From assembly GCA_025558075.1 (NCBI GenBank), contig JAHLKF010000034.1:93522-157521 (forward strand): 64,000 nt of DNA. The letters are read 5' to 3'. Below, in pieces: positions 12,937-25,500 of the stretch; the first letter of the stretch is position 1, and every line of letters begins with the position of its first letter. The notes under the pieces were generated by a model. The model did not search any database. It was not told the DNA's origin and worked only from the letters and a program-made list of their open reading frames with translations. This DNA is from Gaertneriomyces semiglobifer (Eukaryota > Chytridiomycota > Chytridiomycetes > Spizellomycetales > Spizellomycetaceae). The position numbers and the translations under genes are program-made.

Positions 12937-14027
12937 ATGACCACAACGGAGCCGACACCTTCACCTTCGCAGGAAGGTAACCCTTCATCACCGTCGCCAG
13001 CAACGTCGATACCGTCTTTCCTCCAAGTATCACCAGAAGAGCGAGAGGTACGCATCTTTGCTTTCGTAACAGACAACTTCCTTCTTGTGGTGCCAACATG
13101 TCCGCTTTTTCATCCATTTAAGGGACTTCGTACGACTGCACGAGCACACAAAGCGTCCGGCAATGAGCATTTCAAGAACAAACAGTACACCGAAGCAATT
13201 AGCGAATACGAAGACGCTATCGCGTTATTGAATGATGAGCGATGGTACGAGCGCACCGGTCATAGCGAGGTGAATAAGGATGAGAATCAAGACGTGAGTG
13301 GCGAGGAAAAGCAGGACAAGGAGGAAGTTGCGGTGTTCCACGGAAATATAGGGGCGTGTTATATGATGTTGGTGAGTTTCCACCGCGATACATTCTGCTT
13401 TCCTACAACGGAACTAAACCAGTTGCTTAGGAGGACTGGAAACCCTGTGTGGAAGCATGCGATAAAGGTGTCGTGTCTGTTACTCAGTGAAACTCCAAGT
13501 GGAATGCCAGTTTAACAAAGAGTTCGTTGGGGCGGTTAGCGTTGAAACTGAACCCGGATTACATCAAAGTCCTTTCCCGACGAGCTTCCGCCAACGAAAA
13601 GATTGGAACATGGAGTTCATTATCGGAGGCTTTGAAAGGTATGAGGTTCCCACATTGTGATCGCGGTCGCTAAAAACTTCGTTGCTGATTGTGATGTGTT
13701 CATCGGCTTCCGACTTTTCGCATCACAGATCACCAAAAGATAACGCAGTTGGAGCCACATAATGCATCTTCACGATCAGCGCTAGCGCGGCTGCCCAGGC
13801 TCATTGAAGTGCAGCAAGAGAAAGAGAAAGAAGAAATGCTGGGTAAAATTCCTTTTGCTGAGATACGTCTCGTACGCGGAATAACCTACTTACTGAAATA
13901 TTTTCGTGCTTTAGGAAAACTGAAAACTCTTGGGAATAGTGTATTGGGCAAGTTCGGTCTTTCCCTTGATAGTTTTCAGATGAAGCCGAATGAGGGAGGC
14001 GGGTATAGTTTGAGCATGAAGCAATAG
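12937..14027 (+). CDS. TTC1: TPR protein of the TTC1 family
   Basis: The gene is split into about six exons. Clear joins are a donor at 13049 to an acceptor ending at 13123, a donor after 13371 to an acceptor near 13430, an intron near 13630-13730 ending in CATCACAG, and a last intron from about 13842 to 13915. Products in order are a Ser/Pro-rich start, a TPR segment ARAHKASGNEHFKNKQYTEA, an acidic insert, HGNIGACYMML, then KLNPDYIKVLSRRASANEKI, and a C-terminus LKTLGNSVLGKFGLSLDSF plus QMKPNEGGGYS. That last block is the hallmark of TTC1, a small three-TPR adaptor that binds Hsp70/Hsp90 tails and Ras/G-alpha proteins in animals. The intron between about 13462 and 13515 is not fully resolved. 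Confidence 0.75.
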
Positions 14028-14556
14028 TAGATAGATAGGTATAGAGGGGGATGAGGTTTTTACTTCGTAATGCAGCCGAGTGTCAATCAACGCTTTGCAT
14101 CAGACATTGTTGATTTCTTTTCACATAGGGGATGTCTGGTCCCGCCACCTAGCGAGCATCGTTTGCCTTCGCTATTATGAACCCTTATCCCATGTAATTG
14201 GAAAGTCTACGTACATTCTTACAAATAAAGAAATCCGTTACATCATTACCGCCATTATCGTTCCCAACTCCTTTTATCCGCACAGCGTAACGGGCAACTC
14301 ACTAATGCCATGCCTTGTTTTTCCTGACTACTTCGCTTGTGTGACTTATAAGTATACGTCCCTTACGTCCTTTACTCGTACGCCTGTTTTTTTCTTCATA
14401 ATTTTGTGTGATGCATCATCTGAGACAAGAAGCTTTCTCGGCTCTGCTATAGCGCGATCGCCTTTTCTTCAACTCGACAAGCACACAGTGCGTAGGTCTT
14501 TCCATGTTATAAATATGCGCTCCCACTCTTTTGAAAAGCCCTTTTGCCTCAACCAT
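14028..14556. other. Convergent intergenic gap
   Basis: These 529 bases lie between the stop of the TTC1-like gene and the stop of the SH3 gene on the other strand. One frame is open on the plus strand across most of it but has no recognisable protein character. This should hold the two 3' UTRs; several ATAAA-like sequences occur. Confidence 0.45.
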
Positions 14557-17407
14557 TTATACGTTCACGTTGCCGACCACTGTCAATGGAAACATGCCTT
14601 GCTGACCCGTCCGGCTGTTCATTCCATGTGCCCATCCTACCAGAAATCAAAAAAAAAACCACGCTCATCAGCATCATCTCGGTAAAAGCAAGAGACAAAT
14701 AAAACCAAAACTCACCATCTCTAAAGACTTTCGCGACCTTGACTGCATCCCCCCTCTTGACGGCAATCTCATCATCATAGACAGGACGATGAGCATATTT
14801 CGCCGTAGCCGTGTACTCTTTCACCACGCGATACTCCGGCGCGTTCTTCGTTCCACCGCTTTCACAGGCATCATCATGCTCATCACCGGGAGTGGCTCCG
14901 TTTGTGGGTGGAGGACCCGAGATGTATGCTTCATCCACATTCGAGTCTTTTTTCTTCATGGCGCTTTTCGCTTTGGTTTTGGATAGGTCGAGGGATCCCA
15001 AGTGAGTTTTCTCAATAGGGGGCATCGCGACGGGCGGGGATGTATCGGGAGAGTTGTTTGCCGTGTAGTAGGAGAATCCTGATCCCCGCATACTCTTTGC
15101 ATAGGTGCTTAACAGCCGGTCTATGGTGCCGTGGTCGGACAGTCGTTGGTCGTTGGGACCGGGAGGCGTCACTCCGCGCGGGTTGTCTCTTTGGTTCTCA
15201 CGTTCATGAGACGGTTTGAACGTGCCACTCTGGCCTTTGTCAGTGGGTTTGGTGTAGTTGTGTGCATAGTATTGCAAAGACACGTGGGTGTTTCGGTCGG
15301 GTTTGCCGGCTGCTTTTTCGGGACGTCCGTCTGTCCCCGCGATGGGAGGAACGGGTTCGGATTCAGCTTCGACGATGGTGTCCTCGTTTTCTTCACAGGA
15401 GTCGCTGGGTGTGCTTGTGAGTGTACTGGTTTTACTATTGGGTGGGTTGAACGAGTTGGCACTGCTGTATTTATTGCTGTTCTTATTGGTCGTGTCGGGT
15501 AACATGGATACCGCAACTGGTGGTTTAGCGACATTGTCATCACGGTTATTGGATGCTGTTGTGCGCAAGTCGAGGACAGAGGGGTACTTGGACCGTACGC
15601 CTCCATATGTTGTCGACGGTGTTTGTTTCTCACCGCGACCATACTTGTCGACCGAAGGCGGGATGTCAGAACTGTATTTGTTCCCTTCGTTGTGACTCTC
15701 GGCGTCGGTGGTTGAACGTAGATCCAATAGTGATGGATACCGGTTATCCTTTCGTTCCCGGCTTTGACCATCCCGTTGGCGGATAGGCTCCACCTCCGAC
15801 CCACGATCGGCTCTAAACAACGAAATATCCCCATCCTCATCATGTCCCTTATTCTTCTCTGCCTGGTCACCACTCTGCACTTGATCCGCCCGCAAGTCTA
15901 GTACAGAGGGAAACCTCTTGTTCTTCCTGTTCTCCGCCTGACCGCCTCTCTGTTCGGCCTCGTTCCTTTCTCGTGCGTCGCTTTCCAATCCCCTACCATT
16001 CCCTTTACTGGTGTCTCTTAAATCCAACATGGACGGATACCTCTGATCCCTTCTGTTCCCATGTCGCGGCCTCCCACTGTCCGCTTCCTTTTCATGTTGT
16101 TCCGACTCCTTTGGTTCCCTCATATCTAATACGGATGGATACGGGTATCCACGCTCCTTGGCGTCCTCTTCTTCATGCCCGACGATTACGGATTGAATAC
16201 TGGTTCCGCTCGTACCGGAGCGCCGGGTACGCAGGTCCAAGAGCGAAGGGCGACGGTCCCGCCTCTCGCCCGACACGCCCTCATTCAAGACAGAATGGCG
16301 GCTGGATTTTCTGTGAAGTTTGCTCTGCGTAGCAGAAGGTTGTGGAGGTGGTAATGATACATCGTTGGGCGGGATGGCAGAAAGACGAAGCCGCGTGTCC
16401 AGAACAGATGGGTACCGCTTCTCAACCTCATTCTCATCATGCTTACTGAACATATGACTACCCTCTGCTTCATTCTTGTTGCTGTTCCTCGGTTTCATCG
16501 GATGACGTAGTTTGTGTTCCTGGTCCTCGTCGTATCTAGACGATGATTTGCGAGTACTTCTCGTATCCAGCATGGAGGGATACCTTGCCTCCTGGTTTCT
16601 CGCGCTTGCTCCATTCGAATTACCCCTCTTTGCACCGTAAGCGTCATGCAACGCCGTCAAACTCGTCGATTTACGTACCCCATCTCTCCCGCTTCCCTGA
16701 TGTGTGTGGCGTCCACCCTCCTCATTCGTGTCCCACTTTTTCATCCGTCCATACTCCCTCTCCCGTTCTCTATATCGGTCAGATTTCTGGTTCTGGTACT
16801 GGCTCTCCGTACTACTCTCCAACGGATCCCAATCGGTTTCCTCGTGGTCATTATACCCATCATCCAACATCGTCGGTCCCGTACTCTCCCTTCCTTCCTT
16901 TTTAGTACTATACCCATACTTGTCGCTCTTTCCACCCTTGACAAACCCCACATCCATTTCAGCCCACGGATCCCCATCATCATCATCGTCATCATCACCA
17001 TGCCCATATCCTTTTCGTCCCTTTTCAACATCTTGACGCGGTCGAAGCCCTTGCTTACGCTTACGACGTCCCGCACACGCCGCAAACACCATACATCCCA
17101 CAACAACCACCACAATCAACCCGCCAACGAGCACCGACACCAACACGACATTCGACGAGGATCCAGATTGGGGTTGTGCATCGGTCGATGGGGAGGGTGT
17201 AGGATCCGGAGTGACTACTGAGGCGGTCGGAGGAGGGATGGGTGATATCGAGATGGATGAAATAGGTGATGGGGTGGGTGCTGCCGAGGGAGTTACGGAG
17301 GGACGTAGAGGATTGGATGGGGATGGTCGTGGTGGTGTAACGCTTGGTAGGACACTTGGTTCTGCAGGCGAAATCACTGTCGGAACAGTGGGTGGAACGA
17401 CCGACAT
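14557..17407 (-). CDS. Single-pass membrane protein with repeated PS-x-LD-x-R motifs and C-terminal SH3 domain
   Basis: Exon 1 runs from the ATG at 17407 to 14716; a 79-nt GT-AG intron (14637-14715) separates the last exon, which ends at TAA 14557-14559. The order is an extracellular Ser/Thr/Pro-rich stretch, a transmembrane helix (VVLVSVLVGGLIVVVVVGCM) followed by the stop-transfer signal RRKRK, about 700 charged disordered residues, and an SH3 domain split by the intron (EYRVVKEYTATAKYAHRP, then WAHGMNSRTGQQGMFP). The disordered part has eight copies of a motif such as RYPSMLDLR. The layout recalls fungal plasma-membrane SH3 sensors such as Sho1 or Fus1, but no orthology is claimed. No signal peptide follows this ATG, so either the TM acts as anchor or a 5' exon is missing. 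Confidence 0.75.
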
Positions 17408-18271
17408 GGTCCGTATGAATGTAGAGAAAGCCCCTCTGTCTTTTTTTGTGCGCCTTTTTTTAGGTTTCACACGTCTGATTCTGGGTCAGTGTACAAGACC
17501 GTATAAGCCTGCTTTTGCGGTTACCGTTTAGTAGTTGCTTTTAGGCTGCGAACAGGCGGTTTACCTACCTGGTCTATTCTCTCTATGAACCGTTTCTGAT
17601 GGTAAACACCTGACAGAGAAACCACACGCACAATTCTCTCTCTCTCTCTCTCGCTCTCACACACACACTCTTTCTGTCGTTGCGAGCTTCCCGCCCACCG
17701 TCATATCGTCTGCCGCGAAATCTGTGCGCAGTAACTTAAATTAACGCAGATCTTAAAGGAGAAATCCAAGTGCCACGACGCGTCGGTTTTCTTGGTTGGC
17801 CTCACGCGTCAAATTACGAGATCGTCGATTTGAGTGCACCTTCTTAAAGGGTTACGTCTTTGCATTGCGATTGTGCGGAATAGATCTAGATAGATTGTTC
17901 TCTGCTTCACTGACCTGGTGATGTCTCTCGTAGGTTTAGCCAGCGCTCGACATTTGAGGTTACGTAATCAGCGGAGTTGAAGGGCATCGTGTCGTGAGAA
18001 GGTAAACTTTCCTTTGTAGATATGCGATATACTTTCAGTGTGCAAGCCATGAGGTTGGGAAAAATAATATAAAATTCTATTCAAAATTCTGTATGGCCAA
18101 ACCACAAACATAATCTAAATGATAAACATGAAAACAAACGGTATATAAAGTTAAAACGCTAAAGTATCATCGCAACAGAGCCCAGCCAAAAACCATTAGT
18201 TTCCCAAAACACAGCCGTACAATCCAGTGGAAACAGCTAACTCCAAGCTTGCACACACAGCGATTGCCCAA
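17408..18271. other. Intergenic region with CT/CA microsatellite
   Basis: These 864 bases lie upstream of the SH3 gene and downstream of the DCAF12-like gene. A simple-sequence tract of TC followed by CA repeats lies at about 17635-17669. The right part near 18050-18180 is AT-rich and probably carries the 3' UTR of the WD40 gene. No gene was seen. Confidence 0.5.
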
Positions 18272-19960
18272 TCAAGCCCAAATCCTTACACCTCCCATGC
18301 ACCCACCCACATTCACATGCAACGGCCCACCCGCCGCCACCAACCGCCCTCCACACCTCGAGAACCCCAACGCATAAATCGCCGTCGGACTCTCAAACAC
18401 CGTATCATGTGTCGCATCAAAATGCGGCGTCGCAGGCGGAGCGGGGAGGTACGTCGTATATCCCTCTTCCAAATGCGTCGGCACATCAGCAGCAAGCGAC
18501 TCGGTCGACATGGTGACAGCCGGATGAAGGGGTGAAAACGACGGTGCATTGTATGCGGATTTGGGAGGCGTGCGGAGCGTCGAGACGTATCCGTTTTCCT
18601 CCCATTCAATGTATTTTCCAGCCCGCAAGTCGTAGAACGAGACAAACCCGCCTCCACTCCCGACGGCTACGACGGACCCTGTCGTGGCGAGACTCCTGAC
18701 GCCGTTGTCGTCGTCAAAGGCGCGGACGACGTGTGTCAAGTCCGGTGCGCGGGGATCAATAAAGTGCAGGCGGTCTGCGGAACCGACGATGAATGTGTTT
18801 TGAGTGGAGGAGAAGACGGAGCAGGTGGGGTCTCGGGTGCGAGGAAGGGTGTGACTGAACAGAGGTAACGGGCGAGCGGCGGATAAGGAATAGAGTTTGA
18901 CTTTGGAGGTGGTCGTGAGTGTGAGGAGAGTAGATGTTTGAGGTGAATATGTGAGCGCACGAACGCGGTGCGAGTGAGTTATGGTATTCGGTAGCGGAGC
19001 GAGTGTTGGCAAGGACGAGTCAGGGAAGAGTGTAGGGGAGAGCGCTAGCGATGACGATGATAGCGAAGGAGACGATGAGATGGCAGCGGTATCCCAGAAG
19101 CGAACACTGCCATCGCGGCCACCGGACACAAGAATGGTATCGGAAATCCAGTCCAGCGAGAAGATGACATCTGTGTGGGCGTGCAAGAGCCCAATGGGAC
19201 TGAGTTCAGGTAACGACAGGATCTGAATTTCCGAGCCTCGCGAGACGGCAAGGAGGTTTCCACAAGGTGACATGCAAATAGACCGAACGGAAGGCGGGTC
19301 TGGGTCCGATAGAGGCTCTTGGGCTTGATGGCGATCGCTCGAAACACTTGGTCGCGAAGCACTCAAGCGATTCTCAAACTCGATCGAAGGACTTCTTCCA
19401 GCATTGCAAAGCGCCATGGAAGACTCTCCGTAAATGTCGTTGGCCAGAGGCACATCGACTCTGCGACCCGTCGCGCTGTCGATGACAACCAGCTGTCCGC
19501 ATTTTGTTCCCACAAGGACTTGACGGTCGTCCAACCATTCAGCAGCAAAGACCTTGTCGTATCCAGGCATGGGAACATCATATGGCATCAGTGTGCTCGG
19601 TAAGAGGCGGGTAGTATACATCCGCGAGAGGGGTGCGGAGCGGGATCCCCGTTCTCTCTGCTCCAACCAACGCAAGGCATGCTGCTTTCCGGGATTGTTA
19701 AGACGTCCTCGCTTGCGGTCGACAGCTGCCGTTCTTGATGGCGGAAGTTCAAAGGCGGGCGATGGGATGGCATGTTTGTAGCTGCTGCGTTTGACATTGT
19801 CGATGTCGGGGTTGAACAGTTCGCCGGAATCCGACGTCGTCGACAACAACGACGATGACGATGATGATGATGATCCGAACCAGGCTGAGAAGTAGCTGAA
19901 AGCGCTTGTGCGCCTGCTGTCGGCGCCGGTCGTGTTGTCGGTGGGGTTTGGTCCCAACAT
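18272..19960 (-). CDS. DCAF12: DCAF12-like WD40 protein (CUL4-DDB1 substrate receptor)
   Basis: A single-exon frame of about 560 residues. The first true ATG is at 19960; the frame extends only to a GTG further out. The segment SRMYTTRLLPSTL, then YDKVFAAEWLDDRQVLVGTKCGQL closely follows the DCAF12 pattern of a conserved N-terminal stretch leading into a WD40 propeller. WD repeats follow, including HTDVIFSLDWISDTILVSGG and GRDGSVRFWD. In animals DCAF12 recruits substrates with C-terminal degrons to the CUL4-DDB1 ubiquitin ligase; the fungal role is inferred from homology. The N-terminal 60 residues are Ser-rich and disordered, and two Ser/Pro-rich insertions lie between blades. Another WD40 family is possible but less likely. 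Confidence 0.75.
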   Translation of the reverse strand: MLGPNPTDNTTGADSRRTSAFSYFSAWFGSSSSSSSSLLSTTSDSGELFNPDIDNVKRSSYKHAIPSPAFELPPSRTAAVDRKRGRLNNPGKQHALRWLEQRERGSRSAPLSRMYTTRLLPSTLMPYDVPMPGYDKVFAAEWLDDRQVLVGTKCGQLVVIDSATGRRVDVPLANDIYGESSMALCNAGRSPSIEFENRLSASRPSVSSDRHQAQEPLSDPDPPSVRSICMSPCGNLLAVSRGSEIQILSLPELSPIGLLHAHTDVIFSLDWISDTILVSGGRDGSVRFWDTAAISSSPSLSSSSLALSPTLFPDSSLPTLAPLPNTITHSHRVRALTYSPQTSTLLTLTTTSKVKLYSLSAARPLPLFSHTLPRTRDPTCSVFSSTQNTFIVGSADRLHFIDPRAPDLTHVVRAFDDDNGVRSLATTGSVVAVGSGGGFVSFYDLRAGKYIEWEENGYVSTLRTPPKSAYNAPSFSPLHPAVTMSTESLAADVPTHLEEGYTTYLPAPPATPHFDATHDTVFESPTAIYALGFSRCGGRLVAAGGPLHVNVGGCMGGVRIWA

Positions 19961-21591
19961 GGTTTTCCTTTCCGCCCGGTTGGCGACTCTATATAACACT
20001 ACTTATAATAATAATACGGACTCTCTATTACTCTATACGACTGCTGTGCTCTAAACGAACGTTCGTCGTCCCTTGTGCGTCTCTTATGCTTGTTTCTAGT
20101 CTAAACGAGTGGGGGGGTGCCACCTACCGTTTACTGCTAAACGCTTATAAAAATTTGAGGTCCTATCCTCGTCTACGGTTTCTGGTCTAATATGAATCAC
20201 ACTTTCTAATCTAATCCTTTGGTGAATCCACTTGGTGTCTAGACCAAATCCACTGTCGCTCGTTGTTTGGATTGTCCTGATTTTATATGATCCTGGTTTC
20301 CCTTACAAAGGTGTCTCTGTCGGGTCTGAACTGGGCCGACTTTTATAAGTGCCTACGTTCGTGGGTGGGTTGGGTGGGGGTATGGTGGTCTAGATTAGAA
20401 TCCCCCAGTCTAAAGACAGGGCAAACCCTCTGGTCCCATTCACAAATGCAGAATTCCCGGGAAATCCCTCATCTGCGACCAACCAGAATCAGCAATTCCC
20501 TATTCATGTCCTTCATCAGTAATATCATCTGATATTGTTATAATAAGATGCGGCGTGCTAAATTTAACCTGCAAAAATATTCTCAGGTCAGGTTCGGAGC
20601 GTCGGGACGGGCGAACGGGGCGGGGTGGACTGTTAACACGGCTGGTTGGCTGGCTACTTGGTCCACACTGTGATACGAGTAACACTGCGTCGGGTTGGAC
20701 ATGGACATGGATTAGTGCGTGCAACGCAGTAACGATTCAAGGATGTGAAAACATGAAACGAACAACCGTTGTGTGAGACATGTCTGAATTGAGCCAGCGT
20801 CCATGTCCCCGGTGCACCGCACATACGCCCAACAGATGCCACACAAGTACCCAGGACTGATATTGATGAATTTGAACACCCGACAATAGCACACCCAAGG
20901 GACTGATGAGAGATCCCGCCCGTGCTGCTGTGTGAATCCACTTGCTGATCTTTTTGTGTGGCTCTCTTCCCATCGCATCCGACGCTTGTTTGCAATCCAG
21001 TGACTCCCAACCGCGTCGCGGTCGCAGTCGGGACGGAGTGTGTACGTAATCAGATGTTTACATAGCAGATCACGTAATCACGGGTGCTTATCAAATATTC
21101 CCACGCGTCGGTTGCTCTTCGCGTGTTATGCTCGTTCTCACCAGGCAATAGAATAGTCTGTTCTCATGACACTATCCTTGCAGAGCATGACTAAAAGCAG
21201 AACGAGCTATGCATATGGGATGCAATTCCCCTTCTTACTCTTACTCACATCATCTTCCCACGCTTCACTGACTGGTGCTAGCACCCGCAATGTGCCAGTT
21301 GATGCGAACGCGGGGCTTTATGATGGACCCCTTTCTTGTACGTATGCAGGCTACGCAATCTATCTAATCCAATTTGTTCCCATGTACCATGCGAATCACT
21401 TAAGCTATGCGAAAAAAGATCGTAGGAATGAAAGAGAGAAATAAATACAGCGGGATAGTCTCGCCGTACACACTGATAAACATATGAGCAGCAACATTCA
21501 CCCTCTCCCTTCTACACACTTATCCTTCCACACAAATCCCCATTATACTTCTCTCTACTTGGAAAGCACAACAAACTTCACGAAAAACACC
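19961..21591. other. Intergenic region
   Basis: About 1.6 kb between the divergent DCAF12-like and ML-domain genes. It contains AT-rich patches and several short frames on both strands, including one at 21166-21444 with a hydrophobic start, but none shows a family pattern. No repeats longer than simple tracts were noticed. Confidence 0.45.
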
Positions 21592-22158
21592 ATGCTGACT
21601 GCTCTTTTCCTCATCCTTCTCCTCCCCCTCTCCATCACCACCCACCCCTCCTCCCTCGCCAAGACCAACAAAACCAACAAAACCAACAACAACCACTCAC
21701 CCCCTGTCCCAACCCCCCTCCACCCCCCTCTTCATCCCCACAAACACAACTCTCTCCCCCTACCCCCTTCAACGCGGGCACCCCGCAAACCTCACCCTCG
21801 TCGGTCCACTCAACGGCACAATCCAACCAGGCGCCTCCGCTTCCCTCCTCTTCGCATTCAGAGACCTCGACCTCCCATCCGTAAACGTCGATTTGTGTGA
21901 GCGGATCCATGCGGGGAATGAGAGTTTGACGTGTCCGGTGGAGAGTGGGGAGAGGAATGTGACGGTGCCGTTTGGTGATGTGTCGGATGTTTTGCCTGCG
22001 GTGTGTCTTTTGCTTTTTGTTGGGTAGAGTGGGGAACGCTCTCTTTGTGTGCACACACTGACAGACTTATATAGAGCACTTATCGCGTGACGATCCAAGC
22101 AACCAACCCCAACGGCGACCTCATCACCTGTCTACAAGGCGACGTTCGCGTCGACTAA
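21592..22158 (+). CDS. ML-domain lipid-binding protein (NPC2 / PG-PI transfer protein type)
   Basis: The gene begins with a signal peptide (MLTALFLILLLPLSITTH) at 21592. Downstream, in another frame, comes an ML (MD-2-related lipid recognition) domain: NLTLVGPLNGTIQPGAS, then VNVDLCERI with CPVESG, and after a GT-AG intron at 22001-22074, TYRVTIQATNPNGDLITCL, ending at TAA 22156-22158. These small secreted or vacuolar proteins bind sterols or phospholipids. The Cys spacing, including LC and CPV, fits the family. The frame of the signal peptide and that of the ML domain do not connect through the Pro-rich stretch at about 21700-21745, where no intron with a usable AG is seen. This implies a different first exon, an indel in the C-rich tract, or a sequencing error. 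Confidence 0.6.
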
Positions 22159-22505
22159 AAACCTCAACCGGCGGGTAGTAAAATCTAATCAACACCTGGC
22201 GGGCGGCAAAGAGAGAAAACCACCTTTTTCTTAAAATCTAATAATGTCTTCCATGTCGACCCGGCGTGCAGAGAATACGTTTAATTTGAGTATTTTTTTG
22301 AAGGGAGGCAGAACGCAGTGAATAAATAATCCCGGTTTTGATAATTTGATGAATGATAACATGGCACCCAAATCGTTATTAAGAACCACTCCACAAAAAA
22401 ACAACACCGACAGAAATAATACACAGAGGTCACATTTAACAACCACAAAAAAAAAAACGAGTCCTTCTCAGAGCATCAATAGTGTGGAACGTGGGGTTCA
22501 CTTTT
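22159..22505. other. Convergent intergenic gap
   Basis: These 347 bases separate the ML gene stop from the YAK1 stop on the opposite strand. The stretch is AT-rich with A-tracts near 22398-22455 and is probably 3' UTR of both genes. Nothing else was seen. Confidence 0.5.
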
Positions 22506-25500
22506 TCACACCTGTTCATCTTCCCCACTCTCTCTCCGTCTCCGTAACCAGCTTCCCCGTTTCTTCCCACCACCAGTACTACTATGCCCGTCTGCACCAT
22601 CCACACTCAACAGCCCACTCCCGCGACTCGCATCGAAGCTCCGTCGTTCATAGGGGTCTCTCACACCTCCACGGTTCGGTTGTAGGGTCGTACTGCTACT
22701 GCCGCTGTTGTTGCTGGTGATACTGGTGTTCATCGGTCCCAACCGCGTCGGTTGACCGTGGCTCGTCGGGCTATGAAGTCCATAATGCCCCATGGTGGTG
22801 TGGGCCTGACCGGTCATCGTCGTCGTCGTCGTGGTGGTGTTGGCGGGCACATTCAACCCGTGATTGTAGCTTTGCGCACTGGTAGGACTCAAACTCCCCC
22901 AACTCAACGATTTAGCGCGTCGATACATATCTGTGGCGGGGGATCCCGTGGGAGACAAATCACCAAAATCCGCTGTCGCCGGGGTCGTCGTCGTATTCGG
23001 ATGCAGATGCATGGGATAACTATACAAGTGCTGCTGCGATGGTACGGTCATATTCATATTCAGGGGTGCGTCAGAAGTGGAAAAGGACACTCCACTCAGT
23101 AACGCTGTGGATGACGGGGAGGACGGGGGGAGTGGAGGTGGGGGTGGTGGTGGTGGCGGGAGATACCCATACTGTGCAACGCTTTGTGGTACGTGATGTA
23201 CGTTTCCCACTGCAGGCGGCGGTTGCAGGGATTGTCCAAAGGCGCTACTACTCGGTAAATACGCGGAATAGCTATACCTCCCACTCCCACTGGTCCCGCC
23301 TATCCCCGCACCACCCGACGGCGACTGTGACAAACTCGAGTGATCCTCAGATGTTCTCAATGGACTCTGATAATTCCCATGTCCATACTGTCCACTGACC
23401 CCACTATACGAGTTCCTCTGTACGAGTTTCTGATGGGCATGTCGCGGACTCGTGGCACTCGTACTAGGCCACACGTCACCCGCAGAATGCTGCTGTATCA
23501 ACGGACTCGTCACTCTTTGCTGTGTCTGTTGTTGCTGCTGTTGCTGCTGTTGCTGCTGAATAGACCCATTATGACTACTACTCCCTCCTCGTTCAAACAA
23601 CACACTTTTCAACGCATTCGTCGCCGCAGCCAACGGACTCAACCCACTCAAACTCAACCCAGTCATTGACGTCCGAGGCGACGTGGCACTCGCTCCTAAC
23701 GATCCCCCTTGTCTCGATTTCGTGTTGCCCAATGTATCCCCCATCACCCCTAATCCCTGCGAACTCCCGGTATCTTTATATAGCGGTAACCCCATCGTCT
23801 CACTCTCCCCACGCAATCGTCCCTCTGACGCAGTGCCATCCCGGTCCCAATTAGGTGATCCACTCGTACTCACATACCCACCGGGCATCCTTCCATAATC
23901 AGGGACGCCCACCGAACTCGACGACAAGTAACCCGACCCCGACATCGAAAGCGTCGGCTCCAAATCACTCTGTCCCCTCTGCGTCGGCGCAGGTGGTACA
24001 CCCATCTGAATCGCCACCAAGCTCGCTCTCCGTCGATCCTCCGATGCACCACCACTCGCCACCCCAAAATTCATTAAACTCCCCTCACTACCACCACCAC
24101 CGCTAATAGCACTACTACCCATATACCCATAGATTGAACTCCGTTTCTCCTCAACCCCCATTCCCAACCCACTTCCCACACTCATCTGACTCAAACTCGC
24201 ATTCAACGCATTCGGATTCTGATTCGGATTCACACTCACAACACTTGCCCGACGACTGCCTTTTCCCCGTTCCAAATCCCACAGATCCCACTCGCTCCCG
24301 ACCCCGCTAGGTCTACGACTCGGCAACGCACTGCGTTCCCCCGTTTCACCGCGTCGCGGCAGGATCCCACTCGACGCACCCATCATGAGGGCTTCAGACA
24401 GTGCAAGGCTCTGCGACCGCGTCAACCCGTGCGTGGACGATCGCGCGAGGAGGCCGAGCGGGAAGTAGTTGCTGGTGGAATGGTACGGTGATGAGCCGTA
24501 CGTATAGTCTGGGGGTGACGTGCCGTGGAGTTGTTGTGGGTCGATCATTTGGCTGCGTGCTTTGCGTAGGGGGAACCCGGGGGGAAGGGATAATTCATTC
24601 AGGGTGGGTTGTTGCGATGGTGGATGTTGCTGGGCTGGCTGTGGATGCTGTGGGTGTACGGCAGGTGGCGGTTTGGGATGTTGTAAAGGTTGGGTATGAC
24701 CATATCCACCACCACCACTACCACTACCACCAGCAGCGGAACTCACAAGCGTCTCTGGTCCATACTCCGTGGCGATCCTATACATCTCTGCCGCATCATG
24801 CACATGGGGTTGCGGTGGCTGTGGCTGCGTATCCGAGGGATGGTACACTGCCAAATCATGATACGCACCAGGAATAGGAAGGTACGAATGCGAATGCACA
24901 TCCCTCGGCCGCACCTGCTCCTGCACTTGCGGTCTCAATCCATTTCGCGCATACGATCCCTCATCACCCTCCACCGCACCAACACCATCACCCTGTCCAC
25001 TCCTCGTCCTCGCCACCGCAACAACACCACCCTCACCCTCTTCCCCGCCACACACCATCGGACTCAACCTCGACGGTGCAGGCGACGACTTCGGGGTCAA
25101 CCTCACACTCACACACGACGCACCCCTCGAATCCGTCCGGTCCTCGCCATGCGCCGTCAAATGACTTCCTATCGACCGAACAGACGGGGAGGAAACCGTG
25201 CTTTGTCGCGCACTCACATATTGACCGTCACTCGCTGACCGGGAATGCGTGTCGGGACTCGACGAACGGGTTCTGACCGGCCCTGTTCCATCATCCACAT
25301 CCACGTCCATGGCAACAGGTGTGGTCGGCGTCATCGGTGTCATCCTCGCTTGTGCGTCCCTACCCACATCCCCACCCGCATTCTCGGGTCCGACATCCGA
25401 CACACCCATCTCTGGCGATCGACTCTCTTCTTCAAAATCACCACGCGTCTGCGAACCGTCCTGTGGCGGTTGTGTCTGTCCTCCAAACTCACTGGCTCCC

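Noticed and set aside
16543..17221. Overlapping plus-strand frames opposite the SH3 protein
   Set aside because: Composition mirrors the disordered coding strand and no motif is present.
21166..21444. Small plus-strand protein with hydrophobic start
   Set aside because: No domain or recognisable family pattern; likely chance frame.
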